A stretch of 64,000 nt of DNA from Orientallactaga sibirica. Taxonomy: Eukaryota > Chordata > Mammalia > Rodentia > Dipodidae. Below are positions 31,985 to 42,863 of this stretch, in pieces. The position numbers were made by a program, and so were the translations under genes. Under the pieces are notes generated by a model. It had not been told where the DNA came from. It was given only the letters and a program-made list of their open reading frames with translations, and ran no database searches. The number at the start of each line of letters is the position of its first letter. Positions within the stretch are counted from its first letter, which is position 1. The DNA lies in contig JAEOAD010002232.1 in assembly GCA_036365145.1 (NCBI GenBank), positions 3,169,001-3,233,000 on the forward strand, given 5' to 3'.

Positions 31985-32229
31985 GTTACCAAATGCCTCT
32001 GGATAGAAAACTATTTCATTAGTTTGACTGAATACATTTATATATTGGTAAGCAACAACCATAACACTAAGCCATATATTTGCCAGGTAAATCTGATGAT
32101 GACAATAATTACTCCTCATCCACTAAACAAAACAAAACAAAACCAGGAAAAATCCTGTGAACTGCTGGGCAGCATAGTTAGAGACAGTCAGGAGAATAGG
32201 AGAAATTTCCTACCAAAATGTTCATTTTA
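31985..32229. other. No recognised feature
   Basis: Short AT-rich block. Confidence 0.4.
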
Positions 32230-32372
32230 AGCTGGGCATGGTGATGCATGCCTTTAATCCCAGCACTTGGGAAGCAGAGGATTGCTGTGAGTTCAAGGCC
32301 ACCCTGAGATTATATAGTAAATTCCAGGTCAGCCTGGGCTAGAGCCAGACCCTACCTCGAAAACCACATGCG

Positions 32373-32404
<32 letters not shown>
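32230..32404 (+). repeat. B1 SINE with (CG/CA)n tail
   Basis: 'agctgggcatggtgatgcat', 'gcttgagac'-type right half and a gcgcacgcgcgcgcacacac tail at about 32370. TSD gttcattttaa on both sides. Confidence 0.94.
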
Positions 32405-32405
<1 letters not shown>

Positions 32406-32424
32406 AAAGTTCATTTTAATAGTA

Positions 32425-32500
32425 GTAGAGGGAGCCTGAAATGGTGGTGCATGCCTTTAATGCCAACATTCATGAGGCAGAGACAAACAAACAAACAAAC
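32425..32500 (+). repeat. B1 SINE, truncated
   Basis: 'ctgaaatggtggtgcatgcc', then directly 'gaggcagagacaaac' and a (CAAA)n tail. Confidence 0.8.
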
Positions 32501-32511
32501 AAAAAAAGCAC

Positions 32512-32645
32512 TAGAGGGGTTGAGGAGATGGCTCAGTGCTTAAAAGTACTTACTTGCATGACCTGGCCTGGGTTCAATTCCCAAGCATTCACTTTTAAAA
32601 AGCCAGCACACACGCACACAGCAATAAATAAATAAAGATTTAAAA
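32512..32645 (+). repeat. tSINE, 3'-shortened
   Basis: 'gggttgaggagatggctcag', 'gggttcaattcccaagcatt', tail 'caataaataaataaagattt'. Confidence 0.88.
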
Positions 32646-32659
32646 AAAACATAAAAGTA

Positions 32660-32900
32660 GGGTCTGGAGAGATAGCTCAGTGGTTAAAGCACTTGCCTGC
32701 AAAGCCTAAGGACCCAGATTTGATTCCCCAGTTTCCACATAAAGCCAGATGCATAAAGTGGAAAGTTCATCTGGAATTCATTGCAGCAGCCAGAGGTCCT
32801 GGCACACCAATTCTCTTTGTCTGTCTCTTCTCTCTATCTCTCTCTCTACTTGCAAATAAATAAATAAAATATTTAAAAGTTCTCTAAAAAAAAAATAAAA
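32660..32900 (+). repeat. tSINE
   Basis: 'gggtctggagagatagctca', 'gatttgattccccagtttcc', tail 'caaataaataaataaaatat'. Confidence 0.94.
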
Positions 32901-32908
32901 GTAGTAGA

Positions 32909-32995
32909 TGGTTTGGGTTGCAGTTCAGAGGTATAGTGTTTGTTGAGCACGTGAAAAACCCTGAGACTGATTCACAGCACTGAAAAAAGAAGTAG
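32909..32995 (+). repeat. ID-like SINE
   Basis: 'gtttgggttgcagttcagag', 'ctgagactgattcacagcac', A tail. Confidence 0.75.
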
Positions 32996-32999
32996 AAAA

Positions 33000-33432
33000 A
33001 AATGCTCAGAGCAGCATTTTTTCATAGGAAGAAAAAAGTGCAAAACCCCGAGTCCATCAAAAAATGAATGGATCAACAAAGTGTGGTGTCTATACAATCA
33101 AATGTTTGGTTATGTAAAGGATATGCTACTCAAAGGATGAACCTGGAAAATGTTCTAAATGAAAGAAGTCATACACACACTCACCACATACTGTTTGTTC
33201 CAGCTATAAAACATTCAGAATAGGCAACATTATAAAAAGGAGGGAAAAAAGATCTGTAGTTACTAAGGTTGAAGATTGAATGCTAATAAATGAGGTTTAT
33301 TTGGGGGGGGTGATAACAATATTAAATTATGGTTAGGGTTGCATAACTGTGGGAATATTATAAAGCCATTGGAATTATACATTTTAAATGTTTGCTGTAT
33401 AGTATCTGAAATAAATCTCAATAAAGCTACTT
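33000..33432 (+). repeat. Old L1M 3' UTR with intact 3' end
   Basis: 'ccatcaaaaaatgaatggat', 'gaacctggaaaatgttctaa', 'tgcataactgtgggaatatt' and the terminal 'tctcaataaagctac' follow the L1MA/MB 3' UTR to its end. Confidence 0.82.
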
Positions 33433-33549
33433 TTTAATTTTATTTTTATTTTATTTTATTTTAATTTTTAATTTAATTTTAATTTTATTTGAGAGAGAGA
33501 GAGAGAGAGAATGGGCATGCCAAGGCCTCCAGCCACTGCAAATGAGCTC

Positions 33550-34628
33550 AAGATAAACAACAGTGGATACTGCAAGCCTTAAATTTGGCCAGCCAGGCCA
33601 AATGAGCCAATGGGTGCAATAGTAGTAATTGGACTGGAGGCCCACTCCACGGGAGGGAATACATGCCTAATACTGAAAACCTATGACAGGGAAAGTCATG
33701 AGCCCTAGGCGTGTAATGTCTGCTCGTGGCTGGCTAAATGTATATACTATGCTCACCAAACTGCCTAGTAAGACCTTCTCTTAATGTTTAAATGCATATA
33801 TTAATGCTACTCTCACTTTTATTTAGAGAAGCTTCTCTTTTCAGATGGCGATGTGGTAGTTTGAATATATGCCCCCCAATATATTCAGTGTTTTATTAGT
33901 CATAGTTTGCATCTGCAATCACCTTGCTAGAGGCAATGTCACTGGAGGGCCGGTCTTAAGTTGTGGTGATGGTTTGAGATTCCATTTTAAAGATATGCAA
34001 AATGTGCCTAATGGGAGTTCCTGAAGTGTGCTGTGGCTTGGCTGTGTTTTTGCTCTGTGTGGTGTGTGCCTGGTTGGTTTTTCTCTCTCTGCTTGGCCCT
34101 ATGAAAGCAGGCCGCTTGTCCTGCCTTTATGGAACTTCCCCTGGATCTGTAAGCTTCAATCAATAAATATCCCTTCCTCCATAACTGTGCCTGGTCTGGA
34201 AGTTCATCTCAGCGAACCTGAAGCTGTCTGCTACACTTTGGAATGACTCAGAAGGCACCATAGTACTGAGAAGAAGTACTAGAAGCACTAGAAGAGTGCT
34301 CAGCACTGAAACATCTCTATAGCACCTTCCAAGGCTCAGGATCCATTGCAGAAGAGGTGGTGGAAAGAAAGGGTAGGACTCCTTGCAATGCACTCCTCCA
34401 GACATAAAATGGCCTGGATATCCATGACCTCCCAGTTCCTTACACTACCTACGCAAGACTGTCATAATAGGAGGAAAAGATGATGACATCAAAATAAAAG
34501 AGAGACTGACTGAAAGGGGGAAAGGGTATAACGGAGAGTGGAGTTGCAAAAGGGAAAGTGTGGAGAAGGGAATTACCATGGTATATTGTCTGTAATTATG
34601 GAAGTTGTCAATAAAACTTTTTAAGAAG
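33550..34628 (+). mobile_element. 5'-truncated L1 3' UTR inserted in a tSINE, itself split by an LTR
   Basis: Left part 33550-33851 ('ggcccactccacgggaggga', 'aatactgaaaacctatgaca') and right part 34236-34628 ('ccttccaaggctcaggatcc', 'ttgcagaagaggtggtggaa', 'gttgtcaataaaac') are colinear with the 17030-18300 copy. The 8-bp flank atgagctc marks the insertion. Confidence 0.82.
33852..34235 (+). mobile_element. Solo MaLR LTR inside the L1
   Basis: 384 bp, tgtggtagtttgaatatatg to 'agctgtctgctaca', with 'tgtaagcttcaatcaataaa' near the polyadenylation site. It is the same family as 39608-39981. Flanks ggcga and ctttg do not match, so either the TSD has decayed or the LTR formed by exchange between different copies. 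Confidence 0.8.
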
Positions 34629-34772
34629 ATGAGCTCCAGATGCATGTGCCACCATGTGTATCTGGCTTATGTGGGTGTTGGGGAATCGAACCTGGGTCCT
34701 TGGGCTTTGCAGGCAAGCGCCTTAACTGCTGAGCCATCTCTCTAGACCTACAACTTTTTTCAAGTAGCTTTC

Positions 34773-34982
34773 TCAGGCTGGAGAGATGGCTCAGCAGTTA
34801 AGGCGCTTGCCTGCAAAGCCTAAGGACCCAAGTTTGATTCCCCAGTACCCACATAAAGCCAGATGCACAAAGTGGCACATGCACCTGCAGTTCACTTGCA
34901 GTGGCTGGATGCACTAGTATGCCCATTCTCTCTCCCTCTCTCTGTCCTCTCTCTGTATGCAAATAAATAAATAAAATGATTA
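34773..34982 (+). repeat. tSINE
   Basis: 'caggctggagagatggctca' to tail 'gcaaataaataaataaaatg'. Confidence 0.95.
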
Positions 34983-35007
34983 CTACAATAAAAGTTTATT
35001 TTTAAAA

Positions 35008-35186
35008 GTTGTAGAAGCTAGGTATATGGTGCACATCTATAATCCAAGAATATCACAGGCTGAGGCAGGAGGATTGTCTGGAGTTCAAAACCATCCTGAA
35101 CTACATATTGTTAAGTACCAGGCCAACCAGAGCTACATGACAAGACTTTGTCTCAAACCAAACTAAGCCAAACCAAGACAAAACAA
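35008..35186 (+). repeat. Old B1-like SINE
   Basis: 'gctaggtatatggtgcacat', 'gctgaggcaggaggattgtc', 'gactttgtctcaaaccaaac'. Confidence 0.75.
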
Positions 35187-36040
35187 AAGTTGTGGAGAAT
35201 TTCTGAAGCAAAGTTAACCTTGAATAACCTATATGATTTATTCATAATAACTCCATTTGTACTTCTTGGTGATAAAGTACATATCTAAAATCTGGAATTT
35301 TGAAACCCTATGCACACAAATCAGGAAGCCCCAGTCAATACCAACCACCAATGGGTGAGAAGTCACGGTTGCAGGATGTGAAAGATGCCAACAAAGCTGA
35401 TGCTGTGTGATGAACTTGGGAGCAAGCTGCAAATGAGGTGAGTGAAAAGATGATTTGAAGAATATAGCACAATTAAACAGCAAAGTTACAGTGTAAAATG
35501 TAAATATGCAGCAAATACACTTGTAGAAACACGATTATATTTAGTGCAGACTTTTTTGGCTAACTTTCAGATTTGAGTAGTCTTCATTTGTAGCACCCGA
35601 ACAGTTGGGTACACTTGGAAGGAGTCTGGAGCTCAGGATGTAGTTCTAATTTTGTTCTTTAATTTGTTTAAATTACAACTATTGTAAGTCTGCTGTGTGC
35701 AGGGCATTGCACATACCCCTGGTGAAGCAAAGTTCAAAGATAGACTCTATTTCAAGAATATCATTTACAGGCAAAGGCATACAAGGAAGGCAAAGAGGAA
35801 GCAAGGAAGGAAGAAATAAAGGAAGTAAGGCAGGAAGGAAAAGAAATACACTAAATAAACCAAATTCTGGGATATGAGAAAGGGACCCTATCCATGTTGT
35901 AGAATGAGAAAAGAAGGGGAAGGAAGTAAGGAAAGGTTCACCATGATTTGATGTTGTGTTAACTCTCTGCTGTTCCACACGTCACCTCAAATTGCAGTAC
36001 AAACGAATGACTTCTAATACATTCACAAAAGATGCAATCA
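35187..36040. other. No recognised gene; GGAA-rich patches
   Basis: Purine patches at about 35780-35840 and 35905-35938. No repeat family recognised in the remainder. Confidence 0.45.
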
Positions 36041-36237
36041 TCACACTGTATTAGTTACTTTTCTGGTCATAAATTGCTTTTTTCTGATATTTTTCATAGC
36101 ACTGTGAAATATAACTAATATAGGAAACCGGTACCTGGAGTGGGGTTGTTCCTGTGATAAATTTAACTATGTGGTTCATAGGCCTATGGAAGTGGTTTGT
36201 GAGAGAAATGTAAGAGTTTGCAACTTTGGGCTATATG

Positions 36238-36400
36238 AGCCAGGCATGGTGGTGCATGCCTTTAATCCCAGCATTTTGGAGGCATCAGTAGGAGGACTGC
36301 CATGAGTTTGAGGCCAGCTTGGGGTTACAGAATGAGTTCCAGGTGAGCTTAAGCTACAGTGAGATCCTGCCTCAAAAAAAAAAAAAAAAAAAAAAAGAAT
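36238..36400 (+). repeat. B1 SINE
   Basis: 'agccaggcatggtggtgcat', 'ccagcattttggaggcatca', 22-A tail. Confidence 0.93.
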
Positions 36401-36631
36401 AAAGAATAGAAGCTTTAGAAACAGAGTGTTAATGAGTCATCCATTGGTGAGAGTCTGGAAGACCAGAATACCAAGAGAAATACAGACAGTAGAGGCTAAG
36501 CTCATAAGATTTCAGAGGAGAAAAAGGACCCTTTCAGGAACTGGGTTAGAGGAAGTTTATATTAAATACTGACAAAGAATCTGGCTACACTCTTCCTGTG
36601 TCCTGAGAAATTAACTGAGGATAAAGTTAAA

Positions 36632-36872
36632 AGTAGAGAGATGGCTTAGCAGTTAAGGTACTTGCCAGCAAAGCCAAAGGATCCAGGTTTGAGTCCCCAG
36701 TACCCACATAAAGCCAGATGCACAAGGTGATGCATGTGTCTGGGGTTTGTTTGCAGTGGCTAGAGGCCCTGGCACATCCATTCTCTCTCTGTGTATATAT
36801 ATATGCCTCTTTCTTTCTCCTCTCTTTCAAATAAATAAAGAAATGAAACATTTTTAAATTGTTTAAAAAATA
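36632..36872 (+). repeat. tSINE
   Basis: 'agtagagagatggcttagca', 'tttgagtccccagtacccac', tail 'caaataaataaagaaatgaa'. Confidence 0.93.
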
Positions 36873-37844
36873 ATAAATTAATTTCTGTGGCAGAAATCTC
36901 AAGATAGAATAACATTCAGGCTGTGGCCTGGCCTCAGTTTACTGATCTCAGCAAGGCCTACAGTGAGAGAGAACAAAAAATGCAACAAAAAGATTTGAAA
37001 GATGTGCTGTTATGTGGGGAAAGGACTACATTTAAAGTTACAGAGAAGCCTCATGCTGAAAAAGCAGCTATAACTGTTAAAGAGATAAGTGCCATTAAGC
37101 AGAAACCCCCTCTGTTGCACTGAAACAACAACAAAAGGTGCCTGAGGTCAAGATTCTACCTACCCTTCAAAGGCTCCATCTTGTAAAAATCCAAATTTAA
37201 AAGGAGAGAGTCTACACTGAGAACACCACTGAAGAGATTTCTTGCTTAAAAACAACCACCTAGTAAAGCATTTCTCAAGGGTCAGCCTGGAAAGCACAGG
37301 GGTCAATGCAACTCTGGCTCAAGGAGACCAGGCTACAGCTTGAGCTGGCAACAGAACTTGGCAGCATCACCAATGTGGCACTGGTTTTACAGGCATGACA
37401 GATATAAGCATGGGAGGTCATGGAGTCTTACACCACAGTTCCAGAGAGTCATGAAGGTCATGCAAGGCATGGCAGAGTGAGTTGAAGTCCCTACAAGGGA
37501 GATCCCAAACAGCCACTACGTGATTGGAAGGTGAACTCTAAGTTGCAATGAAGTCCCAAGATGTTAGATGTGAATGTGCAAACCATGGGCCATCTGCTGA
37601 GAAAAGCTGTAGGCACAGAGTAGAGATGCTATAAGAGAGAGGCTATGAGTTCTACAGGCCGAGGAACTGGAGAGGTGAGGTTATCCAAGTCCTCTGGAGC
37701 CCAGGTGATTCCAGTTCCAGCTACTGGACATGATGCTTCAGGATTTGCTTGTCTTGCTGGGCTTTAGTCTTGCTTTGGTTTGCTCTTTCATTGCTATGCA
37801 AGGTTTACTCTGTGCACTGTATATTGGAACTATGCAACTCGGTT

Positions 37845-37924
37845 TTGATTTTTTAAAATTTTGTTTATTTAAGAGAGAGTGAGAAAGAGGAAAATACACA
37901 CACACACATGCATGCAAGCGCACA

Positions 37925-37956
<32 letters not shown>

Positions 37957-38112
37957 GAGAATGGGTGTGCCAAGGCCTCCAGCCACTGTAAATGAACTCC
38001 AGATGTGTGTGCCACCTTGTGCATCTGGCTTAGGTGGGTACTGGGGAATTGAACCTGGGCCCTTAGGCTTCGCAGGCAAGTACCTTAACCACTAAGCAAT
38101 CTCTCTAGCCCC
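37845..38112 (-). repeat. tSINE, minus, with (CA)n expansion
   Basis: A (CA)n tract at about 37893-37958 sits in the GA/CA body. Ends 'ctaagcaatctctctagccc'. Flanked by the approximate repeat 'ggttttgatttttta / ggttttgatttttata'. Confidence 0.94.
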
Positions 38113-38174
38113 TGGTTTTGATTTTTATAGGATATCACAACTAAGAGATTGCCATGGGTCTCAAAAGAGAATAT

Positions 38175-38177
<3 letters not shown>

Positions 38178-38205
<28 letters not shown>

Positions 38206-38342
38206 GAGGTAGCGTCTCACTCTAGCTCAGGCTGACCTGGAATTCACTCTGTAGTCTCATGGTGTCCTCGAACTCACAGAAATCCTCCTACCTCTGCCTC
38301 CTGAGTGCTAGGATTAAAGGCATGCTCCACCATGCCCAGCTA
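38178..38342 (-). repeat. B1 SINE, minus
   Basis: 27-T tract, 'tgaggtagcgtctcactcta', 'atgctccaccatgcccagct'. Confidence 0.94.
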
Positions 38343-38484
38343 GAGACTATGGACTTTTGAACTCTTGGAACTGCTAAAGACTTTAGGGACTTTTGAAGTT
38401 GGTCTACATATATTTTACAGGATGAGATGACCATGAGCTAGCTTATGGGGACAAGAAGAGTATGGCTTAAAAGTGATAGATTTA

Positions 38485-38694
38485 GGGCTGAAGAGATGGC
38501 TCAACAGTTAAAGTTGCTCACTTGCAAATTCTGATGGCCCAAGTTTGATTACAAAGCCTGATAGCCTGGGTTTGATTTTCTAATACCCATGTAAAACTAG
38601 ACATACAAAGTGACACGTGTCTGGAGTTCATTTACAGTGGCAAGAGGTCCTGCTGTGCCCATTCCCTTTCTCATTCTTTTTCTCAGCTTGCAAA

Positions 38695-38737
<43 letters not shown>

Positions 38738-38742
38738 AAATT
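38485..38742 (+). repeat. tSINE with (AAAT)n tail
   Basis: 'gggctgaagagatggctcaa', a short internal duplication around 'gatggcccaagtttgatt / gatagcctgggtttgatt', and about 11 AAAT units at the end. Confidence 0.93.
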
Positions 38743-38871
38743 TTTTTGTGTGTGGTTTTCTGAGGTAGGGTTTCACTATGTAGTCTCAGAGTAACCTTGA
38801 ACTCTCAGTGATCCTCCTACTTCTGCCTCCTGAGTGCTGGGATTAAAGGCGTGCACCACCACGCCCAGCCA
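38743..38871 (-). repeat. B1 SINE, minus, internally deleted
   Basis: 'tgaggtagggtttcactatg' skips the 'cagcccaggctgacctggaa' part, ends 'gcaccaccacgcccagcc'. Confidence 0.9.
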
Positions 38872-39289
38872 TAAATGATTTTTTTAAAAAGCAATGGATC
38901 GTGATGTCTCTAATTTCATCGGTGGGGTAATCCAATGATGAGTTCACAGCTCTTTGACTATTGAGAGATGATGGAACCTTTAAGAGGTGGGGCCTGGATG
39001 AAGGAAGTTGTTCACTCAGGGGCATGCACATGATGTCATCCTGATCCCTCCTCTCTGTCCAGTGTGTCCTTTCTCTCCTTGCTTTCTGGTTGCCATGAGG
39101 TTAGTCACTCTGCTTTGTTGTGTGCTCCCCACCATGACACCTGCCTCATCAGAAATCCAGAAACAATGGGGCCAAGTGACTGTGGACCAAACCCTCTAAA
39201 ATCTTTAGCCAAAATAAGTCTTTCCTTCTTTTAAGTTTTTTTCTTAGGCATTTGGTCAAAACAATGAAAAGCTAAGACATGGACATATC

Positions 39290-40025
39290 TTTTGCCTTTT
39301 CTTGCATGTGTGGATGTGTGTGAGTGTGTGTGTGTGGGTACACTCTCATGTGTGTGTGCATGCATGTGGAGGTCAGAGGTTCATATCAGGTGTCTTTCTT
39401 AATTGCTCTCCACCAAGAACAATCATTTTACTGAGGCAGGCTGCAGTTGAAGCCAGAGCTCACTAATTCAGTTAGTACGGCTAGTAGCCAGGTTGGGGGG
39501 CGTCCTGTTTTTGCCTCCCAAGCACTGACATTATAGTCAGGCTGCTGTGCCCACTGGGCATTTACTTGGGTGCTGGGGTTCAAACTCCAGTTCTCATGCT
39601 TGCACAGTGAGGTGGTTTGAATTTATATCTCCTGATAGACTCGGGTATTATTAAAATTGAGTTTGCAGCTTCTGCCCTTAGCAGGCAGATTCCTGCTATG
39701 AAGGTGAGGGAGAGAGGGATGAGTCACTGCGGGGCAGATCTGAATTCCAGCCTAAAAGTATGGAGTGCTTGGGCTCTGCTTAGGGTTCCTGGAGTAAGAT
39801 TGCTTTTGGTGGTGCTGGTAGTGGTTTCTTCTCTCTCTCTGCATGGACCTGTGAAAGGGATCCAGCTTCTTCTGTCATTATGGAACTTCCCTGGATCTGT
39901 AAGCTTCGAATAAATCTCTCCCTCCCATAAACTGAGTGTGGTTTGGAGGTTCATCCCAGCAACTTGGAGCTGATTGTGACACACAGCAAACACTTTATCC
40001 ATTGAGCCATCTTCCCACCCCCACA
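39290..40025 (-). repeat. B4-like SINE, minus, split by a solo LTR
   Basis: Left part about 39290-39607 ((TG)n, 'ggaggtcagaggttcatatc', 'ttctcatgcttgcacag'), right part 39982-40025 ('cacagcaaacactttatcca', 'ttgagccatcttcccacccc'). The two halves rejoin cleanly at the duplicated cacag. Confidence 0.82.
39608..39981 (+). mobile_element. Solo MaLR LTR inside the B4
   Basis: 374 bp, tgaggtggtttgaatttata to 'agctgattgtgaca'. Exact 5-bp TSD cacag at 39603-39607 and 39982-39986. Polyadenylation region 'tgtaagcttcgaataaatct'. Same family as 33852-34235. Confidence 0.92.
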
Positions 40026-40678
40026 GTGGACACTCTCATTTGAGTGTTCCCTAGTACCTGACCCCAATTCATTTGTATGGAGAGCTTACTAAGGATGACT
40101 GGAGAGAAGTATATCCTAACTACAAAATAGAAGCCCTCCAAATACCAGTGCGTTACTTCTCTATTCCTTCCTGTAAACAGTGCACAGAACATATGCTAAG
40201 CTTGGTCAACCTAATGAGTCTACCCTAGGCTTCAAAGAGGAAGTGTTGGAAATGTAGAGTGGGGATGGTAGCGAATCCATTCGGATGGCAATAGCAAGCA
40301 CTGCAGTGACATCTGGCTTCTGGAAGCAATAGTACCAGTCTTGTGAGTGGTAGGTATCAATCAGTGTCCATTGTCACTAAACTGGAAGCTGTGTTATTTT
40401 GTGTGAAATAGTATGGTTGGCTTTTTCCCCCAAAATGCTGCCTAGTATGTTCCTGGCTACTGCCACGCCTGTTTTCTGAGTGTGTTTCTGCAGCCTACCC
40501 AGTGGCTGCTTCACCCACCCAATGTCCTTTTCACATTACAGCAGCACCAAGAGCACAACATAGGCACTGGAGAATAAGATGTGGGAGCTGTCGGGGTTCG
40601 GTGTGGCTAGGTTCTGAGCAGGGAGGATCAAGGTGGAGTACTGAGATGTGATGCTACAGACTGATCAGGAGCAGACTG
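40026..40678. other. No recognised gene or repeat
   Basis: About 0.65 kb without a repeat signature. Confidence 0.45.
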
Positions 40679-40937
40679 TGATAGTTAAATCTTTTTAACC
40701 TGAAAGGCTTGGAGATTAGTGACACATACTTCTGGATGTGTCCCTGAGGGCATTTCCAGAGACAGATAATGAGGGCTCTGAAATAATGAATGTTTTAATC
40801 TATGGATGGGTTAAAAATCTAAAAAGACTATTGTAGGTTGTAGAACTGTGGAACATAAGGCCTGATTGGAGGAAATGGATCACTGGGGCATGTCAGCATG
40901 GGACAATCTTGCTCTGGCCCTTTCTTGTGTCCATTTC

Positions 40938-41190
40938 TTATTTATTTTTTATTTATTTTTATTTTAGAGAGAGAGACAGAGAGAGAGAGAGGGAGAGAGA
41001 GAAAATTGGTGTGCCAGGGCCTCAGCCACTGTAATCGAACTCCAGATGCTTGCACCACCTAGTGGGCATGTGTGACCTTGCACTTGCCTCACCTTTGTGC
41101 ATCTGGCTAATGTGGGATCTGGAGAGTCTAACACTGGGCCTTAGGCTTTGCAGACAAGCGCCTTAACCGCTAAGCAATCTCTCCAGCCCT
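40938..41190 (-). repeat. tSINE, minus
   Basis: 'tatttattttttatttattt', 'gtgccagggcctcagccact', longer middle with 'cctagtgggcatgtgtgacc', end 'ctaagcaatctctccagccc'. Flank ttgtgtccatttctt / ctgaacctatttctt is only a weak duplication. Confidence 0.93.
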
Positions 41191-41205
41191 CCTGAACCTA
41201 TTTCT

Positions 41206-41243
41206 TTTTATTTTATTTTTTAATTTATTTGAGACAGACAGAC

Positions 41244-41275
<32 letters not shown>

Positions 41276-41348
41276 GATGATCATACCAGGGCATCCAGTC
41301 ATTGCAAACAAACTCCAGATGCATGCACCACCTTCTGCATCTGGCTTA
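41206..41348 (-). repeat. tSINE, minus, head lost
   Basis: (GACA)/(GA)n run at about 41233-41268, 'cagggcatccagtcattgca', stops after 'catctggcttatg'. Confidence 0.88.
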
Positions 41349-41509
41349 TGTCTGCCATGATGTGAGTTGCTCTGTCAGTCTCCCCATCATGATCTCCCTC
41401 TGAGATCATAAGAAAAGCAAATCTTTCCTCTTTTTACGTTATTTTGTCATAGCAATGAGAAAAGTAACTATACATCATTAAAGAGATCTTTTAGACTATG
41501 CTAAAGGGT

Positions 41510-41675
41510 TTGGGGTTTTCTTTTTTTCTTGGTTTTTCAAGGAAGGGTCTTGCTGTAGCCCAGGCTGACCTGGAATTTAATATGTAGTCTCAGGCTGGCC
41601 TCGAACTCACAGCGATCTTCCTACCTCAGCCTCCCCAGGGCTGGGATTAAAGGTGTGCACCACCATGCCTGGCCC
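41510..41675 (-). repeat. B1 SINE, minus
   Basis: 'caaggaagggtcttgctgta', 'gtgtgcaccaccatgcctgg'. Confidence 0.94.
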
Positions 41676-41834
41676 AAGGATTTTGATTTTATTCTGGAAA
41701 ATAAACAAGGTAGTAACACCAGAATTTCATTTAGAAGATATTCTATGTTCTTTATAGTCTGATAGCTTGGAGAGCAATGAATTAAACACTAGTAACACTA
41801 GTGTCAGGAAGACTAGTTAAGGAGCTGCAGCAGT

Positions 41835-42182
41835 TGTAGTAGACAGCTTCTAAAATGCTAGGATGAGCATCTACACCACACACAGTTTAGGGAAGGAATG
41901 GGTTTATTTCAGGCTTACAGATCCAAGGGAAGTTCCATTAAGGACAGAAGAAGCTGGCTCCCATTCACAGATTCAAGCAGAAAGAAAACCACCAGCAGCC
42001 AGCAATACCAAAAAGGAGCAAGCACAAAAACCTGCCAGAGCTCAGACTCTGTACGGCTTTGGTCTGGAATCAGATCTTCCCCCCACACATACCTTTGGGC
42101 TGGATTCTAGTGGCATGGAGAGGCAAGTTAAAAGTTTAATACAATACCTGAGTCTATGGGGTATTTTCACTGCAAAATTATG
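41835..42182 (-). mobile_element. MaLR LTR, minus
   Basis: Plus reading opens tgtagtagacagcttctaaa and shows 'caggcttacagatccaaggg' and 'agttccattaaggacagaag', the complement of the 33852 and 39608 family. The right edge is diffuse. Confidence 0.72.
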
Positions 42183-42863
42183 ATATGAATGGAGGCACTG
42201 GGCTTGGGACATCTTAAGGCAGTAGTGCCAATGGGAATCTTGGTTTCATTATGATATATAGAAATTAGGAAGAAGGGAGATGGTGGACAACTCCAAGAAT
42301 TCTGTTTTAAGTGTATTGGGTAGATGTGATGTCACTTGTGAATGTATCATGTTTTCAACAAAAATTTTATTAGTAGTTATTGTGACAGGGGATGGATATA
42401 ATGCAGTGAATGAGACAAAGCTGGGCCCACTGTTGCTGTGTTAGCAATGACTGTATGTAAGGCTCACTTTAAGTGTCTTCTCAGCATCTTCAGGTCCCGA
42501 TCTCTTCTTCTACCTCATGTTGCCAACTGGGCTTATCCCCAGTGTGTTGACTGCTGAGGCCAACTAGCTCCATGCCTATAGTTTCCTCCCATCACATCTG
42601 GACTCCATGGTATGGGGCCAGGCTCTCTGAGTGGTTATCAAAACACATGGAGAACATAGATGGGACTTCAGGGAAAGTTAACTCACTGTGGGATGAACTT
42701 TGACCGACAGGAGATGGGAGATGCGGGGACAAAGTTTCTACCTTCTTTAGATTGTCCCAAGGCAGGATTTCTCCATACCATCAAGTGGTTGCACCTGTGG
42801 AGAGGCAGGCTGTTTTTCATTAGGGCTTGGTGGCCTGGAGCACTATTAGAATGTTGTCCTTCT
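42183..42863. other. Mostly unassigned; possible old LTR piece near 42650-42760
   Basis: Words such as 'gatgggagatgcggggacaa' give no firm family. No gene signature. Confidence 0.35.

Larger units (their letters stand above)
33436..34750 (-). repeat. tSINE, minus, split by an L1
   Basis: Left half 33436-33549 (TTTTA tail, GA run, 'tgccaaggcctccagccact', 'gcaaatgagctc'). Right half 34629-34750 ('atgagctccagatgcatgtg' to 'gagccatctctctagacc'). The split is an L1 fragment flanked by atgagctc at 33542-33549 and 34629-34636. Confidence 0.92.
36045..39285 (+). mobile_element. MLT1/ORR1-like MaLR element remnant, full of nested SINEs
   Basis: The left end has LTR-like 'gtattagttacttttctggt' followed at about 36128 by 'ccggtacctggagtgggg', a MaLR primer-site pattern. 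Internal-type sequence follows at 36401-36625, 36900-37845, 38113-38160 and 38343-38480 ('ggaccctttcaggaactggg', 'gagactatggacttttgaac'). A 3' LTR-like part at 38890-39285 has 'ctttaagaggtggggcctgg' and ends 'caatgaaaagctaagaca'. A 66-codon open stretch at 36923 belongs to the internal region and is not a viral protein domain. Six SINEs interrupt it. That all parts come from one insertion is inference. Confidence 0.6.
40679..41478 (+). mobile_element. ERVL-type LTR, split by two tSINEs
   Basis: Left part 'tgtgatagttaaatcttttt', 'gtgtccctgagggcatttcc'. Right part after 41345 'tctccccatcatgatctccc', 'cataagaaaagcaaatcttt', 'tgtcatagcaatgagaaaag'. Same class as 1031 and 44149. Confidence 0.7.

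Noticed and set aside
33436..33553. Possible separate SINE fragments at 33436 and 34629
   Set aside because: They are two halves of one copy, as the duplicated atgagctc and continuous consensus show.
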